Positions 1-7,931 are shown, numbered from the stretch's first letter. The stretch: DNA of 59,107 bases from Ruthenibacterium sp. (GCA_020025255.1 JAHHSK010000002.1:1-59107); one strand, 5' to 3'. The notes: generated from the sequence alone by a model not told the origin. Numbers and translations are program-made.

Positions 1-1625
1 CCGCCTGCTGCCATTGCTGCATTTGCCGCAGCGGCTGCTGCCGGGTCTTCCGGTTCATCAGCGACAAGGCTTTCGGTTGTAAGAACCATAGCTGCAACGC
101 TGGAAGCATTCTCCAAAGCAGAACGTGTCACCTTGGTCGGATCCACAATGCCGCCCTTGATCATATCGCCGTATACTTCCTTTTGTGCATCGAAGCCGTA
201 GTCTGCGCTGCCGTTCGACATGATCTTATCAATAATCACACTGCCTTCCAAGCCGGCATTCTTTGCAATCTGGCGAAGCGGAGCTTCGAGTGCTTTGCGG
301 ACAATGCGCGCACCGGTACGTTCATCGCCTTCCATTGTTGCAATCAGCGCATCAACTGCGGCTGCTGTATGCAGGGGTGCTGTGCCGCCGCCTGCGACGA
401 TGCCCTCTTCCACAGCTGCCTTTGCAGCGTTCAGAGCATCTTCGATACGAAGCTTCTTTTCTTTCATTTCCACTTCGGTTGCCGCACCAACTTTGATTAC
501 TGCTACACCGCCGGACAGCTTTGCCAAGCGTTCCTGCAGCTTTTCTTTATCAAAGTCACTGGTGGTTTCAGCCATCTGGGCACGAATCTGCGCAACGCGG
601 GCGTTCACAGCTTCTTTATCGCCCATGCCGTCTACGATCGTTGTATTCTCTTTTGTAACCTTGACCTGACGGGCACGACCCAGCATGCTTACGTTTGCGT
701 CCTTCAGTTCATAGCCCAATTCTTCGCTAATCACTGTGCCGCCGGTAAGAATTGCAATATCCTGCAGCATCTCTTTGCGGCGATCGCCAAAGCCCGGAGC
801 CTTAACTGCAACCACCGTAAATGTGCCGCGCAAACGGTTCACGATCAATGTCGACAGCGCTTCGCCTTCGATATCCTCTGCAATAATGACCAGCTTCTTG
901 CCGGACTGAACGATCTGTTCCAGCAGCGGCAGGATATCCTGAATCACACTGATTTTCTTATCTGTGATCAAAATATAGGCATCGTCCAAAACAGCTTCCA
1001 TGCGTTCTGTATCGGTGACCATATACGGCGTGATGTAGCCGCGGTCAAACTGCATGCCCTTTACCACTTCGGAATAGGTCTCTGCTGTTTTGCTTTCTTC
1101 GATCGTGATGACGCCATCCGCACTTACCTTTTCCATAGCTTCTGCAATCAGGTTGCCGATAGCTTCTTCGCCGGCAGAAACTGTAGCAACGCGGGCTACA
1201 TCTTCGGTTCCTTCCAGCTTCTTGCTGTTTACCTTCAATGCTTCAACCGAAGCCTTCACAGCTTTTTGAATGCCGCGCTTCAGATCCATGGGATTTGCAC
1301 CAGCTGCAACGTTCTTCATTCCTTCGCTTACAAGAGCCTGTGCCAGAACCGTAGCTGTTGTCGTTCCATCGCCCGCTGCATCATTGGTTTTTGTAGCAAC
1401 TTCACGCACAAGCTGTGCGCCCATATTTTCAAACGGATCCTTCAGTTCGATTTCTTTTGCAATGGTCACACCATCATTGGTGATGACCGGAGTGCCGAAC
1501 TTTTTGCCAAGGACCACGTTGCGCCCCTTCGGACCCAGTGTGATTTTAACTGTATCGGCCAGTTTATCAATGCCTGCGCAAAGTGCCTTGCGTGCATCTT
1601 CTCCCATGAGTAACTGCTTTGCCAT
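1..1625 (-). CDS. groEL: Chaperonin GroEL (C-terminus cut by window edge)
   Basis: Large subunit of the GroEL/GroES ATP-driven folding chamber in the cytoplasm. The reading frame opens at an ATG at 1625 and runs off the left edge after 541 codons. The nucleotide-binding GDGTTTATV motif is visible (G85, D86, G87), with D86 matching the catalytic Asp of E. coli GroEL (D87). The last visible residues are an Ala-rich stretch ending AAMAAGG, the start of the usual GGM-type C-terminal tail, so only a few residues are missing. It lies 65 bases after groES and shares the promoter and CIRCE operator upstream of groES. Near-full length and the conserved motif make the call secure. Confidence 0.98.
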   Translation of the reverse strand, partial: MAKQLLMGEDARKALCAGIDKLADTVKITLGPKGRNVVLGKKFGTPVITNDGVTIAKEIELKDPFENMGAQLVREVATKTNDAAGDGTTTATVLAQALVSEGMKNVAAGANPMDLKRGIQKAVKASVEALKVNSKKLEGTEDVARVATVSAGEEAIGNLIAEAMEKVSADGVITIEESKTAETYSEVVKGMQFDRGYITPYMVTDTERMEAVLDDAYILITDKKISVIQDILPLLEQIVQSGKKLVIIAEDIEGEALSTLIVNRLRGTFTVVAVKAPGFGDRRKEMLQDIAILTGGTVISEELGYELKDANVSMLGRARQVKVTKENTTIVDGMGDKEAVNARVAQIRAQMAETTSDFDKEKLQERLAKLSGGVAVIKVGAATEVEMKEKKLRIEDALNAAKAAVEEGIVAGGGTAPLHTAAAVDALIATMEGDERTGARIVRKALEAPLRQIAKNAGLEGSVIIDKIMSNGSADYGFDAQKEVYGDMIKGGIVDPTKVTRSALENASSVAAMVLTTESLVADEPEDPAAAAAANAAMAAG

Positions 1626-1690
1626 AACTAACGACTCCTTTTATTTAAACTCAAATCGATTCCATTGCCTATCGGCTCGGTTTTTGGAAC

Positions 1691-1975
1691 TTATTCAACC
1701 ACTGCAAGGATATCCGACTGACGAACGATCGTGCATTCTTCGCCATCTACTTTGACTTCTGTGCCGGCATATTTTGCAATCAGCACCTTATCGCCCACCT
1801 TGACAGTCATCTCGACCTGATTGCCTTCTACCAGGCCGCCGGGACCAACTGCAACTACTTCGCACACCTGGGGCTTTTCCTTTGCGGAACCGGTGAGGAT
1901 AATGCCGCTTTTCGTGGTTTCCTCAGCTTCTACATTTTTAATGACTACTCTGTCAGCGAGAGGTCTGATTTTCAT
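1691..1975 (-). CDS. groES: Co-chaperonin GroES
   Basis: Co-chaperonin that caps the GroEL ring. At 94 residues it is the normal family length. It begins MKIRPLADRVVIK, the conserved first strand, followed by the mobile loop at about residues 17-33 (ETTKSGIILTG region) that docks on GroEL, and it ends with the typical SDILAVVE. It is the first gene of a groES-groEL operon. The Shine-Dalgarno lies just upstream of the ATG at 1975, and the 5' leader carries a perfect CIRCE operator, so HrcA heat-shock repression is expected. Confidence 0.98.
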   Translation of the reverse strand: MKIRPLADRVVIKNVEAEETTKSGIILTGSAKEKPQVCEVVAVGPGGLVEGNQVEMTVKVGDKVLIAKYAGTEVKVDGEECTIVRQSDILAVVE

Positions 1976-2009
1976 AAAACTTTCCTCCTAATGATTATGA
2001 TTTTCTTTG

Positions 2010-2036
2010 TTAGCACTCTGTATTCTTGAGTGCTAA
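2010..2036 (-). promoter_or_regulatory. CIRCE operator of groESL
   Basis: Perfect inverted repeat TTAGCACTC, nine-base spacer, GAGTGCTAA, identical in both arms to the CIRCE consensus bound by the HrcA repressor. It sits just downstream of the -10 box at 2041-2046 and so covers the transcription start region, the normal position for HrcA control of groESL. Confidence 0.97.
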
Positions 2037-2040
2037 CCAT

Positions 2041-2069
2041 ATTGTACTCATATTACAGCAAAAAATCAA
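2041..2069 (-). promoter_or_regulatory. Sigma-A promoter of groESL
   Basis: On the minus strand a -35 box TTGATT (2064-2069) and a -10 box TACAAT (2041-2046) are separated by exactly 17 bases. The CIRCE operator follows immediately downstream. Confidence 0.85.
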
Positions 2070-2110
2070 TAGGTAAATTTAAAAATTTTTTGTAAACATT
2101 TTATAACAGC

Positions 2111-2140
2111 AAAAACAGCGGAAAGTATTCCGCTGTTTTT
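2111..2140 (-). terminator. Terminator after the lipid-kinase gene
   Basis: Inverted repeat with arms AAAAACAGCGGAA (2111-2123) and its complement (2128-2140) around a four-base loop, giving a U-rich 3' end on the minus strand. It starts at the stop codon of the upstream gene and separates it from the groESL promoter. Confidence 0.85.
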
Positions 2141-3099
2141 TACACCTCGACTTTACTCTTTTGGGTAAACCCTTCATAAATTGGCTGCGGCAGAACAAAG
2201 CGTGCTGCCTGCGGCATAATTTCGGCATCCAGTGCATGCGCCGGGCCGCATTCCCCATCAATATTCACTATGAATGATTTTTTATCCAACGGCTCGATAT
2301 AGATTTTTTTCGCACGGCGATACTGCATCACATCGGCAAGTTCCGGCACAACCACCCCATTTTTGAAGTGCTCTCCCTTTTGGTATTTGGATAAAACCCC
2401 TGCAATGCGCAAACGGCTGATTTTTTTCACCAGAATCACATCCAACATATTATCCTGCAAATCGGCCATAGGCGCAGCAAAATATCCGCCTCCATAGGAT
2501 GCCCCATTACACACGGTGCAAATCAGATATTCGCCTTCTAAAACCTCGTCATCCACGCGAAGACGCACTTTATGACCCAGCTTATGCAGCATGCGCTCCA
2601 CAATCGAAAGATTGTATGCCATTTGCCCGCCGCACAGGGGAATACGCCGAAACTTCGGTATTCCATAGGCAACCTCTGAATCCACGCCTACCGAGCAGAT
2701 CGCCGCGGAAACTCTGTTGTTTACCGCAACAAGATCCACCGGGATCGCTGTGCCGCGGATATTATCTGTAAGGTTCAGAAAGCTTTCCACCTGTCCGAAA
2801 TTTCGAACATAGTCATTGCCCGATCCACACGGGACACTGGCGGTTTCGGCATTGCACCACGGATACGCCCCTTCGAAAACCTCATTGAGCGTCCCATCTC
2901 CCCCGCATGCATAAAGACGCACCTTTTCCCCGGTTCTGCCATATCTTTCTGCAATTTCCCGTGCATGGCCCGGATATTGCGTCACTTCAATTTCATAATC
3001 AATCTCTGCCGCCGCTGCCGCTTCAATCAAGCGCGGCACTAAATACAAGGTTGCATCCGCTTTGCCGGAAACCGGATTGACAATAAATATATGCTTCAT
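2140..3099 (-). CDS. Diacylglycerol/lipid kinase family protein (DagK/YegS type)
   Basis: Soluble lipid kinase of the DAGK catalytic-domain superfamily (DgkB, YegS, LCB5), which phosphorylates diacylglycerol or related lipids at the membrane. At 319 residues it is close to the family's usual 290-330. The N-terminus MKHIFIVNPVSGK has the conserved NPxSG loop. The nucleotide-binding GGDGT motif is at residues 66-70, followed by LNEV, and the second conserved motif GSGND is at 92-96. It forms a single-gene unit with its own promoter (3129-3157) and terminator. The exact lipid substrate cannot be told from sequence; a DgkB-like role in recycling diacylglycerol from lipoteichoic acid synthesis is one possibility. 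Confidence 0.9.
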   Translation of the reverse strand: MKHIFIVNPVSGKADATLYLVPRLIEAAAAAEIDYEIEVTQYPGHAREIAERYGRTGEKVRLYACGGDGTLNEVFEGAYPWCNAETASVPCGSGNDYVRNFGQVESFLNLTDNIRGTAIPVDLVAVNNRVSAAICSVGVDSEVAYGIPKFRRIPLCGGQMAYNLSIVERMLHKLGHKVRLRVDDEVLEGEYLICTVCNGASYGGGYFAAPMADLQDNMLDVILVKKISRLRIAGVLSKYQKGEHFKNGVVVPELADVMQYRRAKKIYIEPLDKKSFIVNIDGECGPAHALDAEIMPQAARFVLPQPIYEGFTQKSKVEV

Positions 3100-3128
3100 G
3101 TGGAACTTTCTCCTTTCGCCATTTTAAT

Positions 3129-3157
3129 ATCATACTTCATTTTGCATTGTGTTACAA
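3129..3157 (-). promoter_or_regulatory. Sigma-A promoter of the lipid-kinase gene
   Basis: Minus-strand -35 TTGTAA (3152-3157) and -10 TATGAT (3129-3134) with a 17-base spacer, about 30 bases upstream of the ATG at 3099. Confidence 0.7.
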
Positions 3158-3159
3158 TG

Positions 3160-3566
3160 GACGTTTCCTTGTATTTGTATAATTGCATCGATTTGTTTCT
3201 TAGGAAACAGCCCCTTGCGCGCAACAAGCCGTGCTCATTGCAAAATATCCGCATGAAAAAACGCGCTCCCCCTCGCGGCTCCGTTTGCAGCTGCTTTCCG
3301 CACCAGCAACCCTCGGCATCTATTTTTTACACATTCCGGTTCGGTTGCCTGCGTGCCGTTTTTTCCCCGAGCCTTGTGCCGCTTTTTTCGAATCGCAGAT
3401 CGATCGGATTCTTGCCTTTTGATCCGGCTGCACCAAACGATTCCCTTTATGCCGTTTCTTTCGAAATCACCCACGGCAGCACCGTCGTTTTCCACCGCGT
3501 AATGATATACCCTATGTGCACACCGAGCATTTCAGCACTGCGGTTTCCAAAGCATGTTCCACAAAA
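3160..3566. other. Intergenic region with no convincing gene
   Basis: About 400 bases lie between the lipid-kinase promoter and the terminator of the next gene. A plus-strand reading frame of 176 codons (3091-3621) crosses it, but it has no Shine-Dalgarno at its start, overlaps the kinase promoter, and has a composition (many Pro, Phe, Ser, Cys, Arg) typical of unselected frames here. Shorter frames in the other phases are no better. No repeat, RNA gene or operator was recognised. It may be the decayed remnant of a gene. Confidence 0.5.
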
Positions 3567-3610
3567 AAACTACCGGAATTTAATGCATCACGCAAAAAAT
3601 CCGGTAGTTT
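3567..3610 (-). terminator. Terminator after the GIDE-domain gene
   Basis: Inverted repeat AAACTACCGGA (3567-3577) and its complement (3600-3610) around a 22-base loop. Read on the minus strand the descending arm runs into a T-tract. It lies just after the stop codon at 3628. Confidence 0.75.
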
Positions 3611-3627
3611 TCAAAAAGTAAATCAAA

Positions 3628-4419
3628 TTAAGTAAAATGCATCACGATCATCACAAGGCCGATCAGCGCCATCACACCGCCAACAATGAGAGATGTGGTT
3701 TGTGTCGCTTTATGATCCTGAACGATCTGTTCTTCCGATTTGTAACTCAGCAGCGAGGGTTTCTTGCTTACCTGCGCTTTTTCAACCACATAGCGTTCCC
3801 CCATATGCATCAGTTCACCCAAAACATACACCGGACCGTTCGGCGGAAAGATTTTTTCCACCAAGCGATACCCTAAAAATCGGCTTGATCCATAAGAAAC
3901 ATTGGAATAGCGCGAACGAAAACGATTTGACCAAGGGGAATCTGCCGGTTCAAAACGATCGCAGCACTCGATCAAATCCATATCGCTGCCAAAGCTTTCG
4001 AAATTCACCCACACCGGGACATCGCAGCTGTTATCCTTCAAAAAAGCATCGACATGCTGATGTTCCGTGCTGATTTCATTTTCCTGCTTTGATACGCGAG
4101 TACGCCGCGAATTATCTTTATCTTGGTACACACTCGTCTGCTCTGAAACAGACAAGCAGCGATTGGCGTAATAGGAAGCGGGTCGATTGGAAAAAGGAGC
4201 GGTAAGCGGTGAATCACAAACCAAAGTCCCCTTCAGTTCCACATAATGACGATACCCCGGATCACTGGCCGCCATATCGTCAACAATAGCAACCGCATCC
4301 TTCACACTGGAAGTTTGCATATATTGCGTTTCCTGCATCCGTGCACTGTTTTTTTTATATTGCAATACCGCAAACGCTGCGCCGATCACGATCAGCAAAA
4401 GGCCAATCCCAAGCTGCAT
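3628..4419 (-). CDS. GIDE-domain membrane protein (E3-ligase-like fold, no RING)
   Basis: A 263-residue protein with one membrane segment at each end (about residues 3-20 and 243-262). The central part contains the GIDE-type signature LKGTLVCDSPLTAPFSNRP (about 63-81) followed by a Tyr/Cys-rich strand and a second motif near VLGEL, as in the domain found in mitochondrial MULAN/MAPL and in many bacterial membrane proteins. The RING finger of the eukaryotic proteins is absent, so ubiquitin ligase activity is not implied. It follows pspA by 24 bases and is probably co-transcribed with it, pointing to a role in envelope or membrane stress. The molecular function of bacterial GIDE proteins is not established. 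Confidence 0.75.
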   Translation of the reverse strand: MQLGIGLLLIVIGAAFAVLQYKKNSARMQETQYMQTSSVKDAVAIVDDMAASDPGYRHYVELKGTLVCDSPLTAPFSNRPASYYANRCLSVSEQTSVYQDKDNSRRTRVSKQENEISTEHQHVDAFLKDNSCDVPVWVNFESFGSDMDLIECCDRFEPADSPWSNRFRSRYSNVSYGSSRFLGYRLVEKIFPPNGPVYVLGELMHMGERYVVEKAQVSKKPSLLSYKSEEQIVQDHKATQTTSLIVGGVMALIGLVMIVMHFT

Positions 4420-4443
4420 AAGCCGTTCCTCCTTGCAGGATAA

Positions 4444-5109
4444 TTATTTCTTCAATTCGCCCATTAAGCGCGCAAGCTCGGCATCAACAGCACTGTTCTG
4501 CGCAAGTTCTTTGAATTCATCTTTTGCAAAAGTGGTATCCCCTGCCATGGAGGAAAACGCTTCCGCTTGTGCTTCCTGTCCTTCGATCTTCCGTTCCATT
4601 TTATCCAGCTTGGAAAAAGCACTGTCTGAATCGGTGCCGCTCAAGGTTGTTGCAATATTTTTTTGAGCATCTGCCATACGCGCACGCGCAACCAGCATAT
4701 TCTGGCGCATACGCGCTTCTTCCAATTTGGATTTCAGCGTTTCTACACGGCTGCGCAGCTCGGCCGTTTGCGTGCTGATCTGATCATAAGAAGCCTGAAA
4801 ACTCTGGATGTTTGCATCCACAGCCACCTTATTGGAAAGTGCTTTTCGGGCAAGTTCTTCATTGCCTGCCTGCAAAGCCATTTTTGCTTTTCCTTCCCAT
4901 TCCTGTGCACTGTCTTTTGCATTTTCAAGCTGCTTTAAAGCCTGACGCTCACTTGCCATTGCCTGCCCGAGTGCCTGCGTGGCTTCGCGGATCTGCTGTT
5001 CCATATCAATAATGATTTGCTTCACCATTTTTTCAGGATCTTCTGCCCGATCCAAAAGATCGTTTATATTGGAACGAAGCAAATCACCCATTCTTTCAAA
5101 AATACCCAT
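4444..5109 (-). CDS. pspA: Phage shock protein A / IM30 family protein
   Basis: PspA/IM30-family ESCRT-III-like protein that binds stressed inner membranes and stabilises them. At 221 residues it has the family's usual length and is almost entirely predicted coiled coil. It opens MGIFERMGDLLRSNINDLLD, the amphipathic membrane-binding helix of PspA, followed by EDPEKMVKQ, a conserved family motif. The ATG at 5109 was chosen over an in-frame start at 5160 because AGGAGG lies seven bases upstream and the family motif starts there. It is first in a two-gene unit with the GIDE protein and has a promoter at 5190-5218. Confidence 0.92.
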   Translation of the reverse strand: MGIFERMGDLLRSNINDLLDRAEDPEKMVKQIIIDMEQQIREATQALGQAMASERQALKQLENAKDSAQEWEGKAKMALQAGNEELARKALSNKVAVDANIQSFQASYDQISTQTAELRSRVETLKSKLEEARMRQNMLVARARMADAQKNIATTLSGTDSDSAFSKLDKMERKIEGQEAQAEAFSSMAGDTTFAKDEFKELAQNSAVDAELARLMGELKK

Positions 5110-5135
5110 AAATAGCCCTCCTTTTTGATGTAGCC

Positions 5136-5166
5136 GAGCCTGAAAGCGGATTCGATCCAAAGGCTC
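5136..5166 (-). promoter_or_regulatory. Leader hairpin in the pspA 5' UTR
   Basis: Between the pspA promoter and its Shine-Dalgarno is an inverted repeat GAGCCT/AGGCTC (5161-5166 and 5136-5141 on the minus transcript) with an inner GGAT/ATCC stem. It has no T-tract, so it looks more like an RNA-stability or regulatory hairpin, or an operator, than a terminator. Confidence 0.4.
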
Positions 5167-5189
5167 AGAAATCCCAAATATTTGCCATT

Positions 5190-5218
5190 ATTATATAATA
5201 TTTTCATCCCTTCTTCAA
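5190..5218 (-). promoter_or_regulatory. Sigma-A promoter of pspA
   Basis: Minus-strand -35 TTGAAG (5213-5218) and a perfect -10 TATAAT (5190-5195), 17-base spacer, about 80 bases upstream of the pspA ATG. Confidence 0.8.
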
Positions 5219-5334
5219 TAGTTTTAGATGATTTTTTTCAAAGTCAAAAGTTATCACGATTCCCATTTTCTGTTTTACTATTGTTCCTGCGCAGCCTTTT
5301 CCCCACTGGTATTCCGTCTGGTATAAAAACACAA

Positions 5335-5364
5335 AGGGCACTGATATTTATATACCAGTGCCCT
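5335..5364 (-). terminator. Terminator after rubrerythrin
   Basis: Arms AGGGCACTG (5335-5343) and its complement (5356-5364) with a 12-base AT-rich loop; the minus-strand descending arm is followed by a T-rich run. The stretch between it and the rubrerythrin stop (5365-5489) and the stretch up to the pspA promoter (5219-5334) hold no recognisable gene. Confidence 0.65.
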
Positions 5365-5489
5365 CATCAAAGCTTGCTATTCTGTTTTAGAACTTACACC
5401 GCTGCTTCATCCGGAGAAAACCGTACCTTCTGCGCCCGATTGCGCTTTTTCTTTTGGGATGAAGCTTTTTTTACAAGCTGTATGCCGAA

Positions 5490-6032
5490 TTATTTGAAGT
5501 AGCGTGCAAGCAGGCCTGCAAATGCCTTGCCGTGGCGAGCTTCATCACGAGCCATTTCGTGAACGGTGTCATGGATTGCATCCAAGCCCAGTTCCTTTGC
5601 CCGCTTTGCCAGCATGGTCTTGCCTTCGGTTGCACCGTTTTCTGCTTCTACGCGCATCTCCAGATTCTTCTTGGTGCTGTCTGTTACCACTTCACCGAGC
5701 ATTTCTGCAAACTTTGCTGCATGCTCTGCTTCTTCAAAAGCAGCCTTTTCCCAGTACAGGCCGATTTCGGGATAGCCTTCACGATGTGCAACACGAGCCA
5801 TTGCGAGGTACATGCCAACTTCGGTGCATTCGCCGCTGAAGTTCTGGCGCAGGCCTTCGATAATTTCAGGATCAACACCCTGTGCCACGCCTACAACATG
5901 CTCTGCCGCCCATGTCATATCGCCCTTCTGTTCTGCGAACTTGGAAGCCGGAGCTTTGCAAACCGGGCAGAATTCGGGAGCCGCTTCCCCTTCATAAACA
6001 TAACCACATACAGTGCAAACAAATTTAGACAT
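5490..6032 (-). CDS. Reverse rubrerythrin (N-terminal rubredoxin domain, diiron domain)
   Basis: Non-haem iron peroxidase that reduces hydrogen peroxide and protects anaerobes from oxygen. The 180-residue protein has a small rubredoxin-like iron site at the N-terminus (C6-x2-C9 and C22-x2-C25), then a ferritin-like diiron domain with carboxylate/His ligand motifs FEEAEHAAKF and DEARHGKAF. The rubredoxin domain comes first, the domain order of clostridial reverse rubrerythrins rather than classical ones. It is a single gene with a strong promoter (TTGACA/TATAGT) and a Fur/PerR-like box directly upstream of the -35, consistent with peroxide or iron control. Electrons probably come from a rubredoxin or NADH:rubredoxin reductase; a rubredoxin gene lies at 47.9 kb. 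Confidence 0.92.
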   Translation of the reverse strand: MSKFVCTVCGYVYEGEAAPEFCPVCKAPASKFAEQKGDMTWAAEHVVGVAQGVDPEIIEGLRQNFSGECTEVGMYLAMARVAHREGYPEIGLYWEKAAFEEAEHAAKFAEMLGEVVTDSTKKNLEMRVEAENGATEGKTMLAKRAKELGLDAIHDTVHEMARDEARHGKAFAGLLARYFK

Positions 6033-6093
6033 AACGTATATCCTCCTAATTTTTATTTTCTTCTTATTGTGCAGCGCTCTTGGCTGTGACTAT

Positions 6094-6122
6094 ACTATAA
6101 CACGACTTCTTATCGTTGTCAA
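6094..6122 (-). promoter_or_regulatory. Sigma-A promoter of reverse rubrerythrin
   Basis: Minus-strand consensus -35 TTGACA (6117-6122) and -10 TATAGT (6094-6099) with a 17-base spacer, the best match to consensus seen in the window. Confidence 0.9.
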
Positions 6123-6129
6123 GTATTTA

Positions 6130-6146
6130 TTGATATTTATTATCAA
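6130..6146. promoter_or_regulatory. Fur/PerR-like operator upstream of rubrerythrin
   Basis: Imperfect palindrome TTGATATTTATTATCAA. The minus-strand core fits the 7-1-7 Fur-family arrangement (TGATAAT-A-AATATCA; consensus TGATAATnATTATCA for Fur, TTATAATnATTATAA for PerR). It ends seven bases upstream of the -35 box. Which Fur-family protein binds it cannot be told from sequence. Confidence 0.6.
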
Positions 6147-6671
6147 TTATTTTTTCGTTGCTATTATATGAAGCTTTTCAAGCGGAGGAATCAGCATTTT
6201 CAAAACCAGCGATGTAAGAATCCCCATAATCAAACCGGATAGTATCAGCACCGGTGTATAGTATAATGTATACATTGACTGTGTCATAAAAAAGCATATC
6301 ACCAAAAGCTGCCCTATATTATGCGCAATGGCCCCGCTGACCGAAATAATCAACAGCGTATATCTGTTTTTTTGCAGGGTCAGAAGAATCATCACTGCAA
6401 GTGACAGTGCCCCGCCCGCAATGCTCAGCATAGCCGAAGACACACCGCGCGTAAGCAGCACAAACAGACTTTTTAACACTACCAGCGCCGCAGCATCTCT
6501 TCGACGAAGGAACAGCAGCGCTGCCATGACAACCACATTGGCGAGGCCGAGCTTCACTCCCGGCGGAAGCATAAAAAAAGGCTGGAGCATCCCTTCTATT
6601 ATTGAAAAAACCGCCGACAGCGCAAACAGCATTCCAAGCAGCGCAATCCGCTTTGCCTTTTCCACCTTCAC
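6147..6671 (-). CDS. Gx transporter / heptaprenyl diphosphate synthase component I family membrane protein
   Basis: A 174-residue integral membrane protein with five to six hydrophobic segments, matching the family annotated as heptaprenyl diphosphate synthase component I or Gx transporter (conserved LPPGVKLGLANVV and the small-residue stretch LSIAGGALSLAVM). It resembles ECF-type substrate-binding membrane subunits in size and topology. It follows apbE by 26 bases on the same strand, a pairing common in Clostridia. The prenyl-synthase name is historical; with ApbE next door, a role in flavin supply or flavinylation-linked electron transport is more plausible, but this is inference. Confidence 0.75.
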   Translation of the reverse strand: MKVEKAKRIALLGMLFALSAVFSIIEGMLQPFFMLPPGVKLGLANVVVMAALLFLRRRDAAALVVLKSLFVLLTRGVSSAMLSIAGGALSLAVMILLTLQKNRYTLLIISVSGAIAHNIGQLLVICFFMTQSMYTLYYTPVLILSGLIMGILTSLVLKMLIPPLEKLHIIATKK

Positions 6672-6697
6672 ATCGGTACCTTTCCTTTCGAGTACAT

Positions 6698-7741
6698 TTA
6701 TTCCAGATTGATTACGCGATATCGTCCCTCATATTCAGGCGAAAGGCGAAAAGATGACTGAAGCCCGCGGGAAACGTATAATACGCCTTCCTCATCCAAA
6801 AGCAAGCCCTCTCCCCCGTTTTCAAAATAGGAAAGAGCCGCTTGTTTTCCCTGAACAAATAATGATGTAGAGCGAAAATCCGCTTCTGCCCCATTTTCAC
6901 ACAATACGCCGATTGATACAATATCACTCTTGACCGGATATCCTGTTTTCGGATCGAGAATATGGTGATACTGAACGCCATCTTTTTCAAAATTGCGTTC
7001 GTACCCGCCGGAGGTGCAGAACACCGCATCCTTTATTTCAAACGATGCCACCGAAACGCTTTCCTTTACCGCCGGGTCCCGAAAGCCAAGCCGCCATGGT
7101 TCTCCATTTGGTTTTGTACCGCGTGCATAGATGCTGCTGCCTCCGATCCAGCACAAGGCCGAACGGACGCCATATTGATCATAGACCTGCTTTGCCGCAT
7201 CACAGGCCGCGCCTTTCGCGATCCCGCCCAGATCGATCGCCTGTCCTTTTTTGCGAAGCCGTGCTGTCCCCGCTTCCAAAATCAGGTCATCATCATTCAC
7301 CAGATCCAGAAGCTGCCGGATTTGTGCCGTTTCCGGCACACGCGGTGCATCCGATGTGATACCCCAGGCAAGGCTTAACGGTGCAATGGTGATGCAGAAG
7401 CCTTCCTGCCCGCTTTTCCCAAGTTGTTTTGCCTGCTCTAATAGCGCATAGGTCGATGCCTCGATCGCAACCCCTTCGCCGCTGCCTGCGGCACGGTTGA
7501 TCCGAGCGATATCACTTTTTTCCTCATACAAGGAAAGGTTTTTTTCCATTTGACGGAACGTCTTTTCCGCCGCATGGATTGCCTTTTGCGCGTTCCAGCC
7601 GTATCCTTTTTGATCCACTACGGCATCCATAACGAAACTCGCCGCGCTTACCATACGATTATTTGCCGCAGTATACACGCCGATTGCGCAAAGCAAAAGA
7701 AAAGCCGCAGCAGCCATCGCTTTCTTTTTCATGTTTTTCAT
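6698..7741 (-). CDS. apbE: FAD:protein FMN transferase (ApbE family)
   Basis: ApbE-type enzyme that attaches FMN from FAD covalently to Ser/Thr of extracytoplasmic flavoproteins, needing Mg2+. The 347-residue protein has an N-terminal membrane anchor or signal segment (about residues 7-25) and then the ApbE domain, including the conserved GGIAKG motif (about 175-180), the ICWIGGSS-like strand and the TSGGYERNF and HHILDPKTGYP motifs near the flavin and metal sites. No clear lipobox is present. It is the first gene of a two-gene unit with a strong promoter. No RnfG, NqrC or other flavinylation substrate is encoded in the window, so its target is unknown. Confidence 0.9.
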   Translation of the reverse strand: MKNMKKKAMAAAAFLLLCAIGVYTAANNRMVSAASFVMDAVVDQKGYGWNAQKAIHAAEKTFRQMEKNLSLYEEKSDIARINRAAGSGEGVAIEASTYALLEQAKQLGKSGQEGFCITIAPLSLAWGITSDAPRVPETAQIRQLLDLVNDDDLILEAGTARLRKKGQAIDLGGIAKGAACDAAKQVYDQYGVRSALCWIGGSSIYARGTKPNGEPWRLGFRDPAVKESVSVASFEIKDAVFCTSGGYERNFEKDGVQYHHILDPKTGYPVKSDIVSIGVLCENGAEADFRSTSLFVQGKQAALSYFENGGEGLLLDEEGVLYVSRGLQSSFRLSPEYEGRYRVINLE

Positions 7742-7767
7742 AAAAATCTCCTCTTATCTTCAGTACG

Positions 7768-7796
7768 ATTGTAGAAAAGTTTTTATCATCTGTCAA
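7768..7796 (-). promoter_or_regulatory. Sigma-A promoter of apbE
   Basis: Minus-strand consensus -35 TTGACA (7791-7796) and -10 TACAAT (7768-7773), 17-base spacer, about 27 bases upstream of the start codon. Confidence 0.88.
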
Positions 7797-7866
7797 GCAC
7801 TGTCGTGTGTACTTTCGCTGCCTATGTATTAAATGTAAAGATTCTGTGCATACTGTGGCAAATCCC

Positions 7867-7895
7867 TTGAAAAATACTTCGGTATCGTGTAAGAT
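7867..7895 (+). promoter_or_regulatory. Sigma-A promoter of the DUF4358-MBOAT-DHHW cassette
   Basis: Plus-strand -35 TTGAAA (7867-7872) and -10 TAAGAT (7890-7895) with a 17-base spacer, about 36 bases upstream of the lipoprotein ATG. It is divergent from the apbE promoter. Confidence 0.75.
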
Positions 7896-7931
7896 GAAAT
7901 CAATAATTTCGTTATAGAAAGGATCCCTATT

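Noticed and set aside
183..1613. 476-codon plus-strand open frame opposite groEL
   Set aside because: It is antisense to a certain groEL gene, has no Shine-Dalgarno, and its Cys/His/Phe-rich composition is the usual shadow of codon bias on the other strand.
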